From assembly GCF_002799155.1 (NCBI RefSeq), contig NZ_NERD01000002.1:1736001-1800000 (forward strand): a stretch of 64,000 bases of DNA, given 5' to 3'. The stretch's first letter is position 1. Each line of letters begins with the position of its first letter. The DNA comes from Stenotrophomonas maltophilia (GTDB taxonomy: Bacteria > Pseudomonadota > Gammaproteobacteria > Xanthomonadales > Xanthomonadaceae). The translations under genes and the position numbers were made by a program. Below are positions 17,832 through 26,686 of the stretch, in pieces. Under the pieces are notes generated by a model. It made no database searches, was not told the DNA's origin, and was given only the letters and a program-made list of their open reading frames with translations.

Positions 17832-19472
17832 ATGTCATTCCCCCCTGCCGCCGATACCTGCCCGCTGCTGATCAAGCAGTTGCTGCTCACGCCGCTGGCG
17901 ACACATCCAGGGCAGGAGATCGTCTACGGCGACAAGGTCCGCTTCGACTACCGCACGCTGCAGGCACGCATCGGCCAGCTGGCCGGGCTGCTGGCATCGC
18001 TTGGGGTCCGGCAGGGCGACACCGTGGCGGTGATGGACTGGGACAGCAACCGCTACCTGGAAGCCTACTTCGCCGTGCCGATGATCGGTGCGGTGTTGAT
18101 GATGGTGAACATCCGTCTGGCGCCGGAACAGATTGCCTACACGCTGAACCACAGCGGCGCGCGGGTGATCCTGGCCAACCGCGAGTTCCTGCCGCTGCTG
18201 GAGGGCCTGGCGGCACAACTGCCAGACCTGCACGCCCGGGTACTGCTGGACGACGCGGAAGGACCACTGCCATCGGGCTTCGTGACGGAATATGAAACCG
18301 GGCTGCGCACGGCCACGCCCATCGAGCACTTCCCGGACTTCGACGAGAACACCCGCGCCACGGTGTTCTATACGACCGGCACCACCGGCCTGCCCAAAGG
18401 GGTGTACTTCAGCCATCGGCAGCTGGTGCTGCATTCCCTGGCGGCGATGGCCGCCCTGGGCAGCGCATCGAACCAAGGGCGGCTGCACCGCGGCGACGTC
18501 TACATGCCCATCACGCCCATGTTCCATGTGCACGCCTGGGGCGTCCCCTACGTGGCGACGCTACTCGGCATCAAGCAGGTCTATCCGGGCCGCTACCTGC
18601 CGGGAAACCTGCTGGCGCTGATCGCCCGCGAAAAGGTGACTTTCTCGCACTGCGTGCCGACCATCCTGCACATGCTGCTCGACCACCCCGACGCGGCACA
18701 GACCGACCTGCGCAACTGGAAATTGATCATCGGCGGTGCGGCCCTGCCACGAGCGCTGGCGCAGCGGGCACTTGCACGTGGCATCGATATCTTCGGTGGC
18801 TACGGCATGTCCGAAACCTGCCCGCTGCTCACCCTGGCACAGATTGATGCCGATGCATTGGCCGGGTCGGACGAGGCGCTGTCACTGCGGACCAAGGCGG
18901 GCATTCCGGTGCCGCTGGTGGACCTGCGCATCGTCGACCCGGAGATAAGGGATGTCGCCCACGACGGGGTGGCTACCGGCGAGGTGGTGGTGCGCGCGCC
19001 CTGGCTCACCCAGGGCTACCTGCATGATCCGGATGCATCGGCGGCGTTGTGGGCAGGTGGCTACCTGCACACCGGGGACATCGGCAACATCGATGCGAAT
19101 GGGTATCTGCGGGTGACCGACCGCATCAAGGACGTGATCAAGACCGGTGGCGAGTGGATCTCCTCGCTGGCGCTGGAAGACATCATCGCCCTGCATCCTG
19201 CAGTCAACGAAGTCGCGGTGATCGGCATCGCCGATGCGAAATGGGGCGAGCGGCCGTTGCCGCTGGTAGTCAGGCAGCCTGGCAGTGACGTGACCGAAGA
19301 CGAGATCATCGCGCTGGTCGCAGCGCGCAGCCGCTCGGGGGATATCTCGCGCTACGCCATCCCGGACCGCGTGCGGTTCGTCGATGCGATCGAGCGCACC
19401 AGCGTCGGCAAGATCAACAAGAAGAAGCTGCGGGGCCTGCACGACCCGGAGATGGGCGCCGGCAGCCGCTGA
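17832..19472 (+). CDS. Acyl-CoA ligase (AMP-forming, fatty-acid type)
   Basis: A 546-residue ANL-superfamily enzyme that adenylates a carboxylate and transfers it to CoA. Visible motifs are the phosphate loop YTTGTTGLPKG (about residue 180), the GGYGMSET motif (A5), LHTGDIGNID (A7) and the C-terminal lysine in SVGKINKKKL (A10). Length and the HRQLVLHSL region resemble medium/long-chain fatty-acid and 3-methylthiopropionate-type ligases; chain length cannot be told from sequence by eye. The ATG at 17832 has AAGGA 7 nt upstream. It is divergent from the CrbR-like regulator, its probable controller, and could activate acids released by the upstream hydrolase operon. Confidence 0.88.
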   Translation: MSFPPAADTCPLLIKQLLLTPLATHPGQEIVYGDKVRFDYRTLQARIGQLAGLLASLGVRQGDTVAVMDWDSNRYLEAYFAVPMIGAVLMMVNIRLAPEQIAYTLNHSGARVILANREFLPLLEGLAAQLPDLHARVLLDDAEGPLPSGFVTEYETGLRTATPIEHFPDFDENTRATVFYTTGTTGLPKGVYFSHRQLVLHSLAAMAALGSASNQGRLHRGDVYMPITPMFHVHAWGVPYVATLLGIKQVYPGRYLPGNLLALIAREKVTFSHCVPTILHMLLDHPDAAQTDLRNWKLIIGGAALPRALAQRALARGIDIFGGYGMSETCPLLTLAQIDADALAGSDEALSLRTKAGIPVPLVDLRIVDPEIRDVAHDGVATGEVVVRAPWLTQGYLHDPDASAALWAGGYLHTGDIGNIDANGYLRVTDRIKDVIKTGGEWISSLALEDIIALHPAVNEVAVIGIADAKWGERPLPLVVRQPGSDVTEDEIIALVAARSRSGDISRYAIPDRVRFVDAIERTSVGKINKKKLRGLHDPEMGAGSR

Positions 19473-19761
19473 CGCCTGCGCGGCCACGAGCTTCGCGCCA
19501 ATGCGGGGGAATCAACGGCCCTGCTCTCCTGTTCCGTGGGTTCCACCGCATACATCGTGGCTGGCGCCGATCTTCCCTCGCCCCCCGCTCCTACAGTGGA
19601 TCCACGGTGCCGCACTGCCTGCAACCCGATGGCAACGCCACCAAGCCCCACACTCTTTCGAGCCCACAGGAGCGAGACATGGCATGCCTTTCCCGGACTA
19701 CCGCTGGCACAGCGGCAATGCGCCCAGCCCCCTCCACGCAGGTTGAACAGGGGGTTGCACC

Positions 19762-20763
19762 ATGAGCCAGGTCTACGTCGCAGTCTGGGATGGTGCTCAC
19801 TATCTGGTCGTCCGTAAACGTGTGCTCAACAGCTGGTGGGGCAGCAATTCCGTTGTCGTACTTTCTGCCGAAGCGATGGCCGCTGTGCTGGCCATCCGCA
19901 ACGCGTCCGGCGGTGGCACAGAGCAGGATTGGGATCTGCTGAGGAAGCTGCTTTCCGGCGCCTGGCGCGCCGCGGGGTCAGTCGCCTACCGCGGCGAACG
20001 CACGCTGCCCCGCACGATGGACGCACTGGACCGAGCGCTTGAAAGCGCCGAACGCACGCATCCGCAAACCGATGACGTCGCCATGGAGACGCTGGCCGCT
20101 CTGCAGAGCCTGTTCCGCGAGGACGCAAGAACCCCTCCCCCGTTCAGTGCTGCGCGTGCAACCTTGCGGGAGCTGGCCATCGCATTGCCGCCGTCCACCC
20201 GGGGCACCCCGAACTGGGCCGCTGCGTTGATGCTCGCACAACGCCTGGTGGCGGAAGTCGGTGCGTGGTCGGATAGCCTGCCCCCGGCGCTGGTGAACCA
20301 GGCGGGCCAATGGGCCCTGCCCGGCGGTGGCCGCTTGAACAACGAACGCAAGGAGCGCGCTGCGCGCCGCGAGTTCGAAGAGGAGCTTGGCATCTGGCTT
20401 GGGCAGGGACGGGCCGCATGCGATCTGCGTGCTCGACTGTTTCCGGATGGGGGAGGCAGCTTCTCCCTGGTTCGCTTCCGCACAACGGCCGAGGAGCTTC
20501 TGCGGATGGCGCAGGAGGCCGAGAACAATGTCCAGGCCAGTGCCAGCAGCCCTGCGCGCCCCCAGTCCTGCCTGGTGACCGACTGGGAGGTGGCGAGCGT
20601 CGGACGGGTGCCGGTGGCCAATCTGCGTGATGTCCTGGGGGTAAGGGTGGAGGTTCCAGGCGAAGGAACACTGGAGGTTGACGAGGCCCTGGCCAGCGCC
20701 CGGCCAGGTAGCCAGGAGATCAGCTGGTACCGGGAGATCGCCGCTCTGCTGTCACCCGCCTGA
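19762..20763 (+). CDS. Nudix-box protein with a large internal insertion
   Basis: The 333-residue protein carries an exact Nudix box at 189-211 (G-x5-E-x7-REFEEELGI), the metal-binding motif of hydrolases of nucleoside diphosphates linked to another group. Just before it is WALPGGG. The first strands of the Nudix fold seem to be at the extreme N-terminus (VYVAVWDGAHYLVVRKR, 4-20). If so, about 150 mostly helical residues are inserted between the first hairpin and the PGG strand. I do not recognise this variant. It is followed after 49 bp by a nucleotidyltransferase-like gene, so the two probably act together. The 289 bp before it show no gene. Confidence 0.7.
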   Translation: MSQVYVAVWDGAHYLVVRKRVLNSWWGSNSVVVLSAEAMAAVLAIRNASGGGTEQDWDLLRKLLSGAWRAAGSVAYRGERTLPRTMDALDRALESAERTHPQTDDVAMETLAALQSLFREDARTPPPFSAARATLRELAIALPPSTRGTPNWAAALMLAQRLVAEVGAWSDSLPPALVNQAGQWALPGGGRLNNERKERAARREFEEELGIWLGQGRAACDLRARLFPDGGGSFSLVRFRTTAEELLRMAQEAENNVQASASSPARPQSCLVTDWEVASVGRVPVANLRDVLGVRVEVPGEGTLEVDEALASARPGSQEISWYREIAALLSPA

Positions 20764-20812
20764 GCGTCCAGCGCGCACCCGTGTGATCCCCTGCCCCCCC
20801 GCGAGGCCCACC

Positions 20813-22660
20813 ATGAAAGAGAGCACGCCCGAGCGCGAGGCCCGGCGCCACATCAGCAAGCAGCTCACCGCGCAGATCAACAACGCCCAGCTGTATCCCG
20901 ACGTCCGCTCGGTCGTGGTCAAGGCACTGTCGGACATCAAGGACCAGCTGCGCAGCCTGTCCAGCAAGGTGCGGCGGGACTACAGCCTGAAGCCCGGTGA
21001 GCCATTGATGTTCTTCTACGTCAAGGGCGGCAACGCACTGGACGCGCTGCTGGAACGCCCGGCCGACCCGCCGCCGACGCTGTTCGATTTCGGCAGGTCC
21101 GACTGGGATACGCAGGTGGTGATCAACCCCTGGATCCCGATCCCGGCACAGGATGCCCTGCACGGCGGTGTCGAAGACATCGTGATCGAGGTGATGCTCG
21201 GTGCCGGCCTCAACATCGCGCTGGAGATCAGCGTGTGCGCGCCCGCCCAGAGCCCCCTGGCTGGCCAGGTCGTGGACCTTTCAACGGTGGACATCCACGT
21301 GCCACCCGGCCAGCAGTGCCTGGTGACATGTGACAATCCGCAGACGTTCCGGAAGGTGTACGAGCGTGACCGTGCGGGCCTGCATCTGTTCACCAGCAAG
21401 CCGCTGAAGGGCATTGGCACGTCGGCGCCGGTGACGAACCCGTCGGTGCTGCCGCAGCCGCCGACGCCGCAGCCCGTGCAACCGCCGCCTACCCCTCCGC
21501 CGCCACCCGGCATCATCCTCAACGACGGCATCAAACCCTTCGTGCTGTACCGCATGGGCTACACCTGGCACGCGCGCTGGGTGAAGGATCCGAAGGCGCC
21601 TGCCGGTGATGACCCGGTGACGCCGCGGCCGATCCTGATGGAACTGATCGATGTGACCACGCCGCGCCGCGATACCGTGGAGGCCGTGACAGTGTGGTCG
21701 GACATCATCCGCAACCATCTGGTGATTGCCGAGGATGCCGGCGCGGAGGAGCGCTGGCGGCTGCCGCTGCCCAGCATGGAGTACCACCTGTGGGAAGGCC
21801 TGACCATGCTGTGCGAGATCGCTGCCTATCCCGGCTGGCCGGGTGCGGACAAGCTGGACAAGCGCCGCCGCAACGTGAAGCGCATTTACGACTGGTACCG
21901 CGACCAGCAGGGCGACCTGGCGACGTTCGGCCGGGTGATCGATGGCATCTCGGCGGCCCCGGTGTTCACCGATGACACGGACTGCATGCAGCAGGTCGAT
22001 GCCTGCATGCGTGAGGTCAAAGCGCGCATGCAGGCGTCATCCTCGGGATTCGATCACGGCGCCCTGTCGGCCAACCACACGCAGCGCCTGCTGCACGGGC
22101 GGCAGTGGGGTGCGCAGCGGGCCGCAACGCTGCTGCAACGCCTGGGTACATCTACCGCATCCTGCGGCTACAGCGACGATCTCGCATTGGTCGGGACACT
22201 GGCACAGAACCCGTACCTGGATGTCACCCAGGTGCCGATCTCCGGCGTCGACTGCGCGATGATCATCCGCACCGACCATGCAACGTTGCGCAAGGCGACG
22301 GCGGCCAACTGCTTCATTGCACTTGCCCGGGACCTCGGCGCGAACATGACCATCGAGGATTCCCTGCACTCAACCGTACGCTCGACGGGTATCAGCTATG
22401 AGCGAACGCTGGTGATCTTCCATGCGCCGCACTCGCCGGCGGCGCGCGTGGCCGTGGCGATCCTGACATTCACCACTGCAGGCCCGGTCGGTTGCCCGTT
22501 CCGTGACAGCCCCGAGGGTTCCGGGCAGGCCATCGCACCGTTGCTGGACATGGACAATCAGCGCAAGGTGGCGGCCTCGATCATCCAGGGTTTCGTGCAA
22601 CGGGCGAACCTGTCCAGGCAGCACGAGATGATCAGCGCCCTGCTGCCGCAGGGCATGTGA
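20813..22660 (+). CDS. Nucleotidyltransferase-like protein with Pro-rich insert
   Basis: The 615-residue protein has features of a Pol-beta-type nucleotidyltransferase: FFYVKGGNALDAL (67-79, the helix-capping G-G), SDWD with D97 and D99 (FGRSDWDTQVV), and a possible third acid in ELIDV (E277 or D280) after a Tyr/Arg-rich strand (FVLYRMGY). Between the DxD and the third acid are about 110 residues that look like a separate beta domain, then a proline-rich linker (213-233). Residues 300-615 are largely helical and unrecognised. The start is the ATG at 20813, 49 bp after the Nudix gene stop. Substrate and role are unknown; the NTase call rests on motif shape only. Confidence 0.6.
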   Translation: MKESTPEREARRHISKQLTAQINNAQLYPDVRSVVVKALSDIKDQLRSLSSKVRRDYSLKPGEPLMFFYVKGGNALDALLERPADPPPTLFDFGRSDWDTQVVINPWIPIPAQDALHGGVEDIVIEVMLGAGLNIALEISVCAPAQSPLAGQVVDLSTVDIHVPPGQQCLVTCDNPQTFRKVYERDRAGLHLFTSKPLKGIGTSAPVTNPSVLPQPPTPQPVQPPPTPPPPPGIILNDGIKPFVLYRMGYTWHARWVKDPKAPAGDDPVTPRPILMELIDVTTPRRDTVEAVTVWSDIIRNHLVIAEDAGAEERWRLPLPSMEYHLWEGLTMLCEIAAYPGWPGADKLDKRRRNVKRIYDWYRDQQGDLATFGRVIDGISAAPVFTDDTDCMQQVDACMREVKARMQASSSGFDHGALSANHTQRLLHGRQWGAQRAATLLQRLGTSTASCGYSDDLALVGTLAQNPYLDVTQVPISGVDCAMIIRTDHATLRKATAANCFIALARDLGANMTIEDSLHSTVRSTGISYERTLVIFHAPHSPAARVAVAILTFTTAGPVGCPFRDSPEGSGQAIAPLLDMDNQRKVAASIIQGFVQRANLSRQHEMISALLPQGM

Positions 22661-22868
22661 ATGCGATCTGGAACCACCGGAGCAGGTGGACGCACCGGCC
22701 TGGCCGGCGCGTCAGCCGGCTCGCGCCACAGCGGCCATCCCTGCTGTCGACCTGGGGCGCACGGGACCGTGCATGGGTGATGGATCCCTTCCCGTTCTGG
22801 ATCGCTCCCCAGTCCCGCAACGTGCTGTCACCCTGCGCGACGCCCGCCGCAACGGGCGCGGCGCCCCA

Positions 22869-24443
22869 TCAATGCAGCGGCACCTTCAGCACCGAAGGCG
22901 CGTTGGCCGGTGAGCTGAAGGTCACCGCACCGCCCAGCTGGCTGATGCCCGCATAGCGCAGGTCCACGGTATCGACCACCAGGGTCAGGCGGCTGCCGGC
23001 TGGAAGGTTCCAGCTGCTGGCTTCCAACCGAAGATCGATTGTTTTTGGCTGGCCGGGCGTGGCTCCGCGCAGCGTGTACGGCTTGTGGCTGATCAGCTGG
23101 CCGTTGCCCAGCACGTCTTCGGCATACAGGTACGCATACAGCGTGGTGTTGGCCCGGCTGGGCGTCACCGTCATCCGCACTTCCGGTGCGCCATCCAGGC
23201 GGCGTGCGCTCCAGTAGACCGGGCCCTGCCAGACACCTGCAGCGGCGCGGCCAACGAACGGCACATAGGCGCCCGGCGGCAGGTTGAACATCTGCAGCGC
23301 GCCGGACGCCATCACCACGCCGGAGTTGGCGGCAGTCAGCAGGCCGCTTCCGATGCGGTAGTCCCAGCCGGTGCCGCCACCGTTCTGCGCCAGCCCGCCG
23401 GTAGGCAGCAGCAGCCCGGTCGGTGCGGTCAACCCGTAGCTGACGGCGCCCGCATTGGTGGCCTGCCAGTCCGGATAGCGGCTCCAGCTGCCCTTCTGCG
23501 ACTTCAGCTGCACCGCCGCCTGGCGGTCGATGCCATTGGCCACGCCCTTCAGGTAGTGGTCGAACCAGTCGCCCACGGCGGCATAGACCTCGTTGGGAAT
23601 GCCGAGCGCGCCGAAGGCTTCGTTGAGGGCGTGGTCGCCATGGCGCAGCTGCAGCTGCTTGGGCCCCTTCAGGCGGTTGAAGAAATCGACCAGCTGGCCC
23701 GGCGGGAACAGGCTGTCGTTGAAGGCGTTGGCGAGGAACACCGCCGGCTGGTTGGCATTGATCTCGTCCAGGCTGCTGGCTGGGCTGCGCTGTGCCGCCA
23801 CCGGCAGCAGCGAGTCCACCGCCCCCTGGTAATTGCCGGCCAGCACATTGCGGTTGATGGTGGCCAGCTCCGCGCCGGGGCGGCCGGTGGCCAGGCCCGC
23901 AGCCACCAGCAGGGCGATGCCCTGGGCGCTGGGCGTGTCATGGCTGTACAGCGACGCCTGCAGGTCGGCCCAACCGCTCAGTGCGGCAACGGCCTTGATG
24001 CGCGGGTCGCGCGCCGCCGCCAGCAGGCTGGTGCCGGCGCCGTAGGAGATGCCCGAGACACCGATCCTTGCCGGGTCGGCGCGGGTATTGTCCAGCGCCC
24101 AGTCGATCAGCGCGCTGACATCCTCGACCGTGGCGGGCCCGGCAATGTCGATACTGCCGCCCGACTCCCAGAAGCCGCGCGAGCTGTAGCTGATCACCAC
24201 ATAGCCGCGCTGCGCCAGCGACTGTGCCACCCCCACGTATTCCACGCTGGGCACCGCCCAGCTGCTGGGCATCACCAGCAGCGGGTAGCGGCCACTGCCG
24301 GCATCCTGCGGTTCGATGACGAAGGCCCCGAGGGGCGTGCCATCCCAGCTTGGGATGGTGCGATGGGTGGTCTTGACCGTGGCTGCCCAAGCGGTGGGCG
24401 CCAGCCCGGTCAGCAGGATCAACAGCAGCAGAACCTTGCGCAT
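22869..24443 (-). CDS. CocE/NonD-family secreted hydrolase (X-Pro dipeptidyl-peptidase-like)
   Basis: The 524-residue protein has a signal peptide (MRKVLLLLILLTGLAPTAWA). Its alpha/beta-hydrolase domain has SSWAVPSVEYVG near the oxyanion region, a GISYGAG nucleophile elbow, DSLFPP for the acid and HGDHALNE for the His. A C-terminal jelly-roll-like domain (about 370-524) is typical of CocE and X-Pro peptidases. These hydrolyse acyl esters or N-terminal X-Pro dipeptides; which applies here is unknown. The start at 24443 follows a GGAGAGA Shine-Dalgarno sequence. The 208 bp between it and the convergent nucleotidyltransferase gene contain no gene. Confidence 0.85.
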   Translation of the reverse strand: MRKVLLLLILLTGLAPTAWAATVKTTHRTIPSWDGTPLGAFVIEPQDAGSGRYPLLVMPSSWAVPSVEYVGVAQSLAQRGYVVISYSSRGFWESGGSIDIAGPATVEDVSALIDWALDNTRADPARIGVSGISYGAGTSLLAAARDPRIKAVAALSGWADLQASLYSHDTPSAQGIALLVAAGLATGRPGAELATINRNVLAGNYQGAVDSLLPVAAQRSPASSLDEINANQPAVFLANAFNDSLFPPGQLVDFFNRLKGPKQLQLRHGDHALNEAFGALGIPNEVYAAVGDWFDHYLKGVANGIDRQAAVQLKSQKGSWSRYPDWQATNAGAVSYGLTAPTGLLLPTGGLAQNGGGTGWDYRIGSGLLTAANSGVVMASGALQMFNLPPGAYVPFVGRAAAGVWQGPVYWSARRLDGAPEVRMTVTPSRANTTLYAYLYAEDVLGNGQLISHKPYTLRGATPGQPKTIDLRLEASSWNLPAGSRLTLVVDTVDLRYAGISQLGGAVTFSSPANAPSVLKVPLH

Positions 24444-24602
24444 CGTTGTCTCTCCCCGTCGGTGGTGGTGCAACGGGTCGGACCGTACCAGTGCGAATGG
24501 TAGCTGGCACCTTGCGACGCAGCATGGCGCAAATCGCACCTTGCTATGCTTCCCGGCGCTGCGGGCCCTCCGCAGGCTCCCATCAATGCAAGGATGCCCC
24601 CG

Positions 24603-25616
24603 ATGCGCAGGACGCTCTTCGTCGGCACGCTCTTCAGCGTGGCCAGTCTGTTCGCCCCTTCCGCCATGGCCGGGGATGCCCCCGAGCCGACGAACGACTG
24701 CGCCGACATCGCGCAATGGATGGCCAACGACGACTTCGCCGCACTCGACGCCATGGCCGCTCGTCTGCGCAACGGAGAGCTCGACGCCGCCGGCGAATCC
24801 CGGCTGGGCCGTTTCTACCTCTGCATGTCGCGTGCGATCGGCACGGCACGGCAGGAGGTGGAGGCATGGAACCACTGGTCGGCCTGGGCGGCGCGCTGGG
24901 TTCAGCACGGGCCGAAGTCGCCGGCGGCCCACCTGATGACTGCACGGATTCCGCTCAATCTGGCCTGGAGCTACCGCGGCAACGGTTACGCCAACACCGT
25001 CAGCGCCGAAGACTGGGCTCAGTTCCATGAGTACAACGCGGTTTCGCAGGCCTACCTGCAATCGCATGAGGGCGTTGCCGGCGGCGACCCGTTCTGGCAC
25101 GAGATGACCGTCCTCATCGCGCAGCGCGAAAGCGCGGATGACGAAGAATTACTGAAGCTTGTCGACCGTGCCGCCAAGGCCTTCCCCGACTACGAGCCAC
25201 TTCACTTCATTGCCATGCAGCACTTCACGCCGGCCTGGGGTGGCAACGCACAGAAGATGGAAGCCTTCGCGCGGCACTCGATGGCCAGTGCCCCGAAGAA
25301 AAAGCGGGCCATGCGCTATGCACGACTGTACTGGTCGGCCACCGCGTACTCGGCCGATCACTTCCGCGCGGCGGCCCTCGATTGGCCGCTGATGCGCCAG
25401 GGCCTGGACGAAATCGCGCAGCGTTACCCGACCATCGACAACCTGGAGACCATTACCCGCTTCGCCTGCTGGGCGCGCGACGGCGACGCCCTGGACCGGT
25501 GGAATCGCCTGTGGTTGAGCCGCAGTGGTTTCGGCGAAGCGGTCATCGCCGATTCCAGCGAGCAAAGCAAGGCCGCCTGCCTGGCGCCGGACGAAGAGCA
25601 GGAAGCTTCCTTGTAG
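24603..25616 (+). CDS. DUF4034-type secreted protein
   Basis: A 337-residue protein with a signal peptide (to about ALA-G-D, residue 24) and an all-helical mature part. Segments such as DDFAALDAMAARLRNGELDAAGESRL, SPAAHLMTARIPLNLAWSYRGNGY and AFPDYEPLHFIAMQHFTPAWGG (in pieces, about 50-215) match what I recall of DUF4034, a helical-repeat family of unknown function. The ATG at 24603 has AAGGA 8 nt upstream; the ATG at 24594 is too close to it. It is divergent from the CocE hydrolase. No function can be given. Confidence 0.65.
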   Translation: MRRTLFVGTLFSVASLFAPSAMAGDAPEPTNDCADIAQWMANDDFAALDAMAARLRNGELDAAGESRLGRFYLCMSRAIGTARQEVEAWNHWSAWAARWVQHGPKSPAAHLMTARIPLNLAWSYRGNGYANTVSAEDWAQFHEYNAVSQAYLQSHEGVAGGDPFWHEMTVLIAQRESADDEELLKLVDRAAKAFPDYEPLHFIAMQHFTPAWGGNAQKMEAFARHSMASAPKKKRAMRYARLYWSATAYSADHFRAAALDWPLMRQGLDEIAQRYPTIDNLETITRFACWARDGDALDRWNRLWLSRSGFGEAVIADSSEQSKAACLAPDEEQEASL

Positions 25617-25635
25617 TGCCCGCCACCGCAGGTTC

Positions 25636-25667
25636 AGGCACGCAGCTGGCACGTCTGCCAGGTGCCT
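25636..25667 (+). terminator. Stem-loop after the DUF4034 gene
   Basis: AGGCAC-gcag-CTGGCA-cgtc-TGCCAGGTGCCT folds into a two-part stem (CTGGCA/TGCCAG and AGGCAC/GTGCCT) 20 bp after the stop. No T-run follows, so termination is plausible but not certain. The rest of the gap up to the nuclease gene (to 25927) shows no gene. Confidence 0.5.
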
Positions 25668-25927
25668 AGCACGCGCGCGTGTCATCCACGCGCCGTGTGA
25701 TCTGACATATCACCAGTGCTTGCGCAGGGTCACAGCTTCGTCCTTTCGTCATTGACCACAAGGCGCCAGCTTGTGACGCTTACGCCACCGCGTGGCTGAT
25801 GGCCCAACAGCGCGGCCAGGTCCCATCGCAACCCGCAGCACCCGTCTCCGCAGCATCCCCGCATGTCCTCGCCCCGGCCAGGTCGTGACGGACGGCTGCG
25901 TCCCGAATCCTCTGCTGGAGAATCGAA

Positions 25928-26668
25928 ATGCGCCTTGCAAGCTTCTTCTTCGCGTTCGTCCTCAGTGCCTTCGCCGGCGCCGCCCAGGCCCAGGTGGTCA
26001 CCCTCAACAAGGGCGGCTTCGTGCTCACCTACGACTGCAGCATCCACAGTGCCACCCGCTACGAGTACACGCTCACCGCCGATACCGGTTCCGCCGCGCG
26101 CCCGTCCAGCTTCTACAAGGACCCGGACCTGCCGGCCGGTTGCCTCGGCCAGGCCAGCACCGCGTCCTATGCCAGCATCAAGTCCGGTTATGACCGTGGC
26201 CATCTGGTCACGTCCAACCACATGGACTACAACGCCACCTACATCCGCCGCGCCAACTACATGACCAACATCGTGCCGCAGGTGTCCAGCTTCAACCAGG
26301 GCATCTGGGTGAAGGCCGAGAACGTGGCCGAGTGCTACCGCGACATCGCGCCGGTGGATGTCTACGGCGGCGTGGTCTACGGCGATGCCGCCAACGATTA
26401 CTTCCTGGCCAGCCATGGCATTCCGACGCCGGAGTTCTTCTGGAAGACGATCATCACCCGTGATCCGAACACCGGAACGGCCAAGGCGATCAGCTGGATC
26501 ATTCCCAACGAGGCCAACCTGGGCAGCCTGGACAACTACCTGGTGACCATTGCCGATCTGGAGGAACTGCTGGGCGCCAGCTATGTGGCGATCAACGCAC
26601 CGGCCTCGCTGAAGAACATGCTGCCGGCCACCACCTGGCCGCAGCCGGCTGGGTGTGACCTGGGCTGA
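25928..26668 (+). CDS. Secreted DNA/RNA non-specific endonuclease
   Basis: The 246-residue protein has a signal peptide (1-21) and the beta-beta-alpha metal motif of the Serratia nuclease family: D89-R90-G91-H92 (GYDRGHLVTSNHMD), where the His is the general base, and the metal-binding Asn in VSSFNQGIW (N123). It should degrade extracellular or periplasmic DNA and RNA, for nutrient use or to clear DNA. There is no adjacent inhibitor, as expected for an exported enzyme folded outside the cell. Four Cys (including YDC and EC) may form disulphides. Confidence 0.92.
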   Translation: MRLASFFFAFVLSAFAGAAQAQVVTLNKGGFVLTYDCSIHSATRYEYTLTADTGSAARPSSFYKDPDLPAGCLGQASTASYASIKSGYDRGHLVTSNHMDYNATYIRRANYMTNIVPQVSSFNQGIWVKAENVAECYRDIAPVDVYGGVVYGDAANDYFLASHGIPTPEFFWKTIITRDPNTGTAKAISWIIPNEANLGSLDNYLVTIADLEELLGASYVAINAPASLKNMLPATTWPQPAGCDLG

Positions 26669-26686
26669 CCGGCGGGCAGAGGAACG

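Noticed and set aside
19473..19761. Possible small gene before the Nudix gene
   Set aside because: Short frames have no ribosome site or recognisable sequence; nothing convincing is seen in these 289 bp.
22869..25100. Single 743-residue minus-strand frame covering the CocE gene and beyond
   Set aside because: A good signal peptide and ribosome site place the true start at 24443; the upstream part overlaps the DUF4034 gene and has the composition of an antisense reading.
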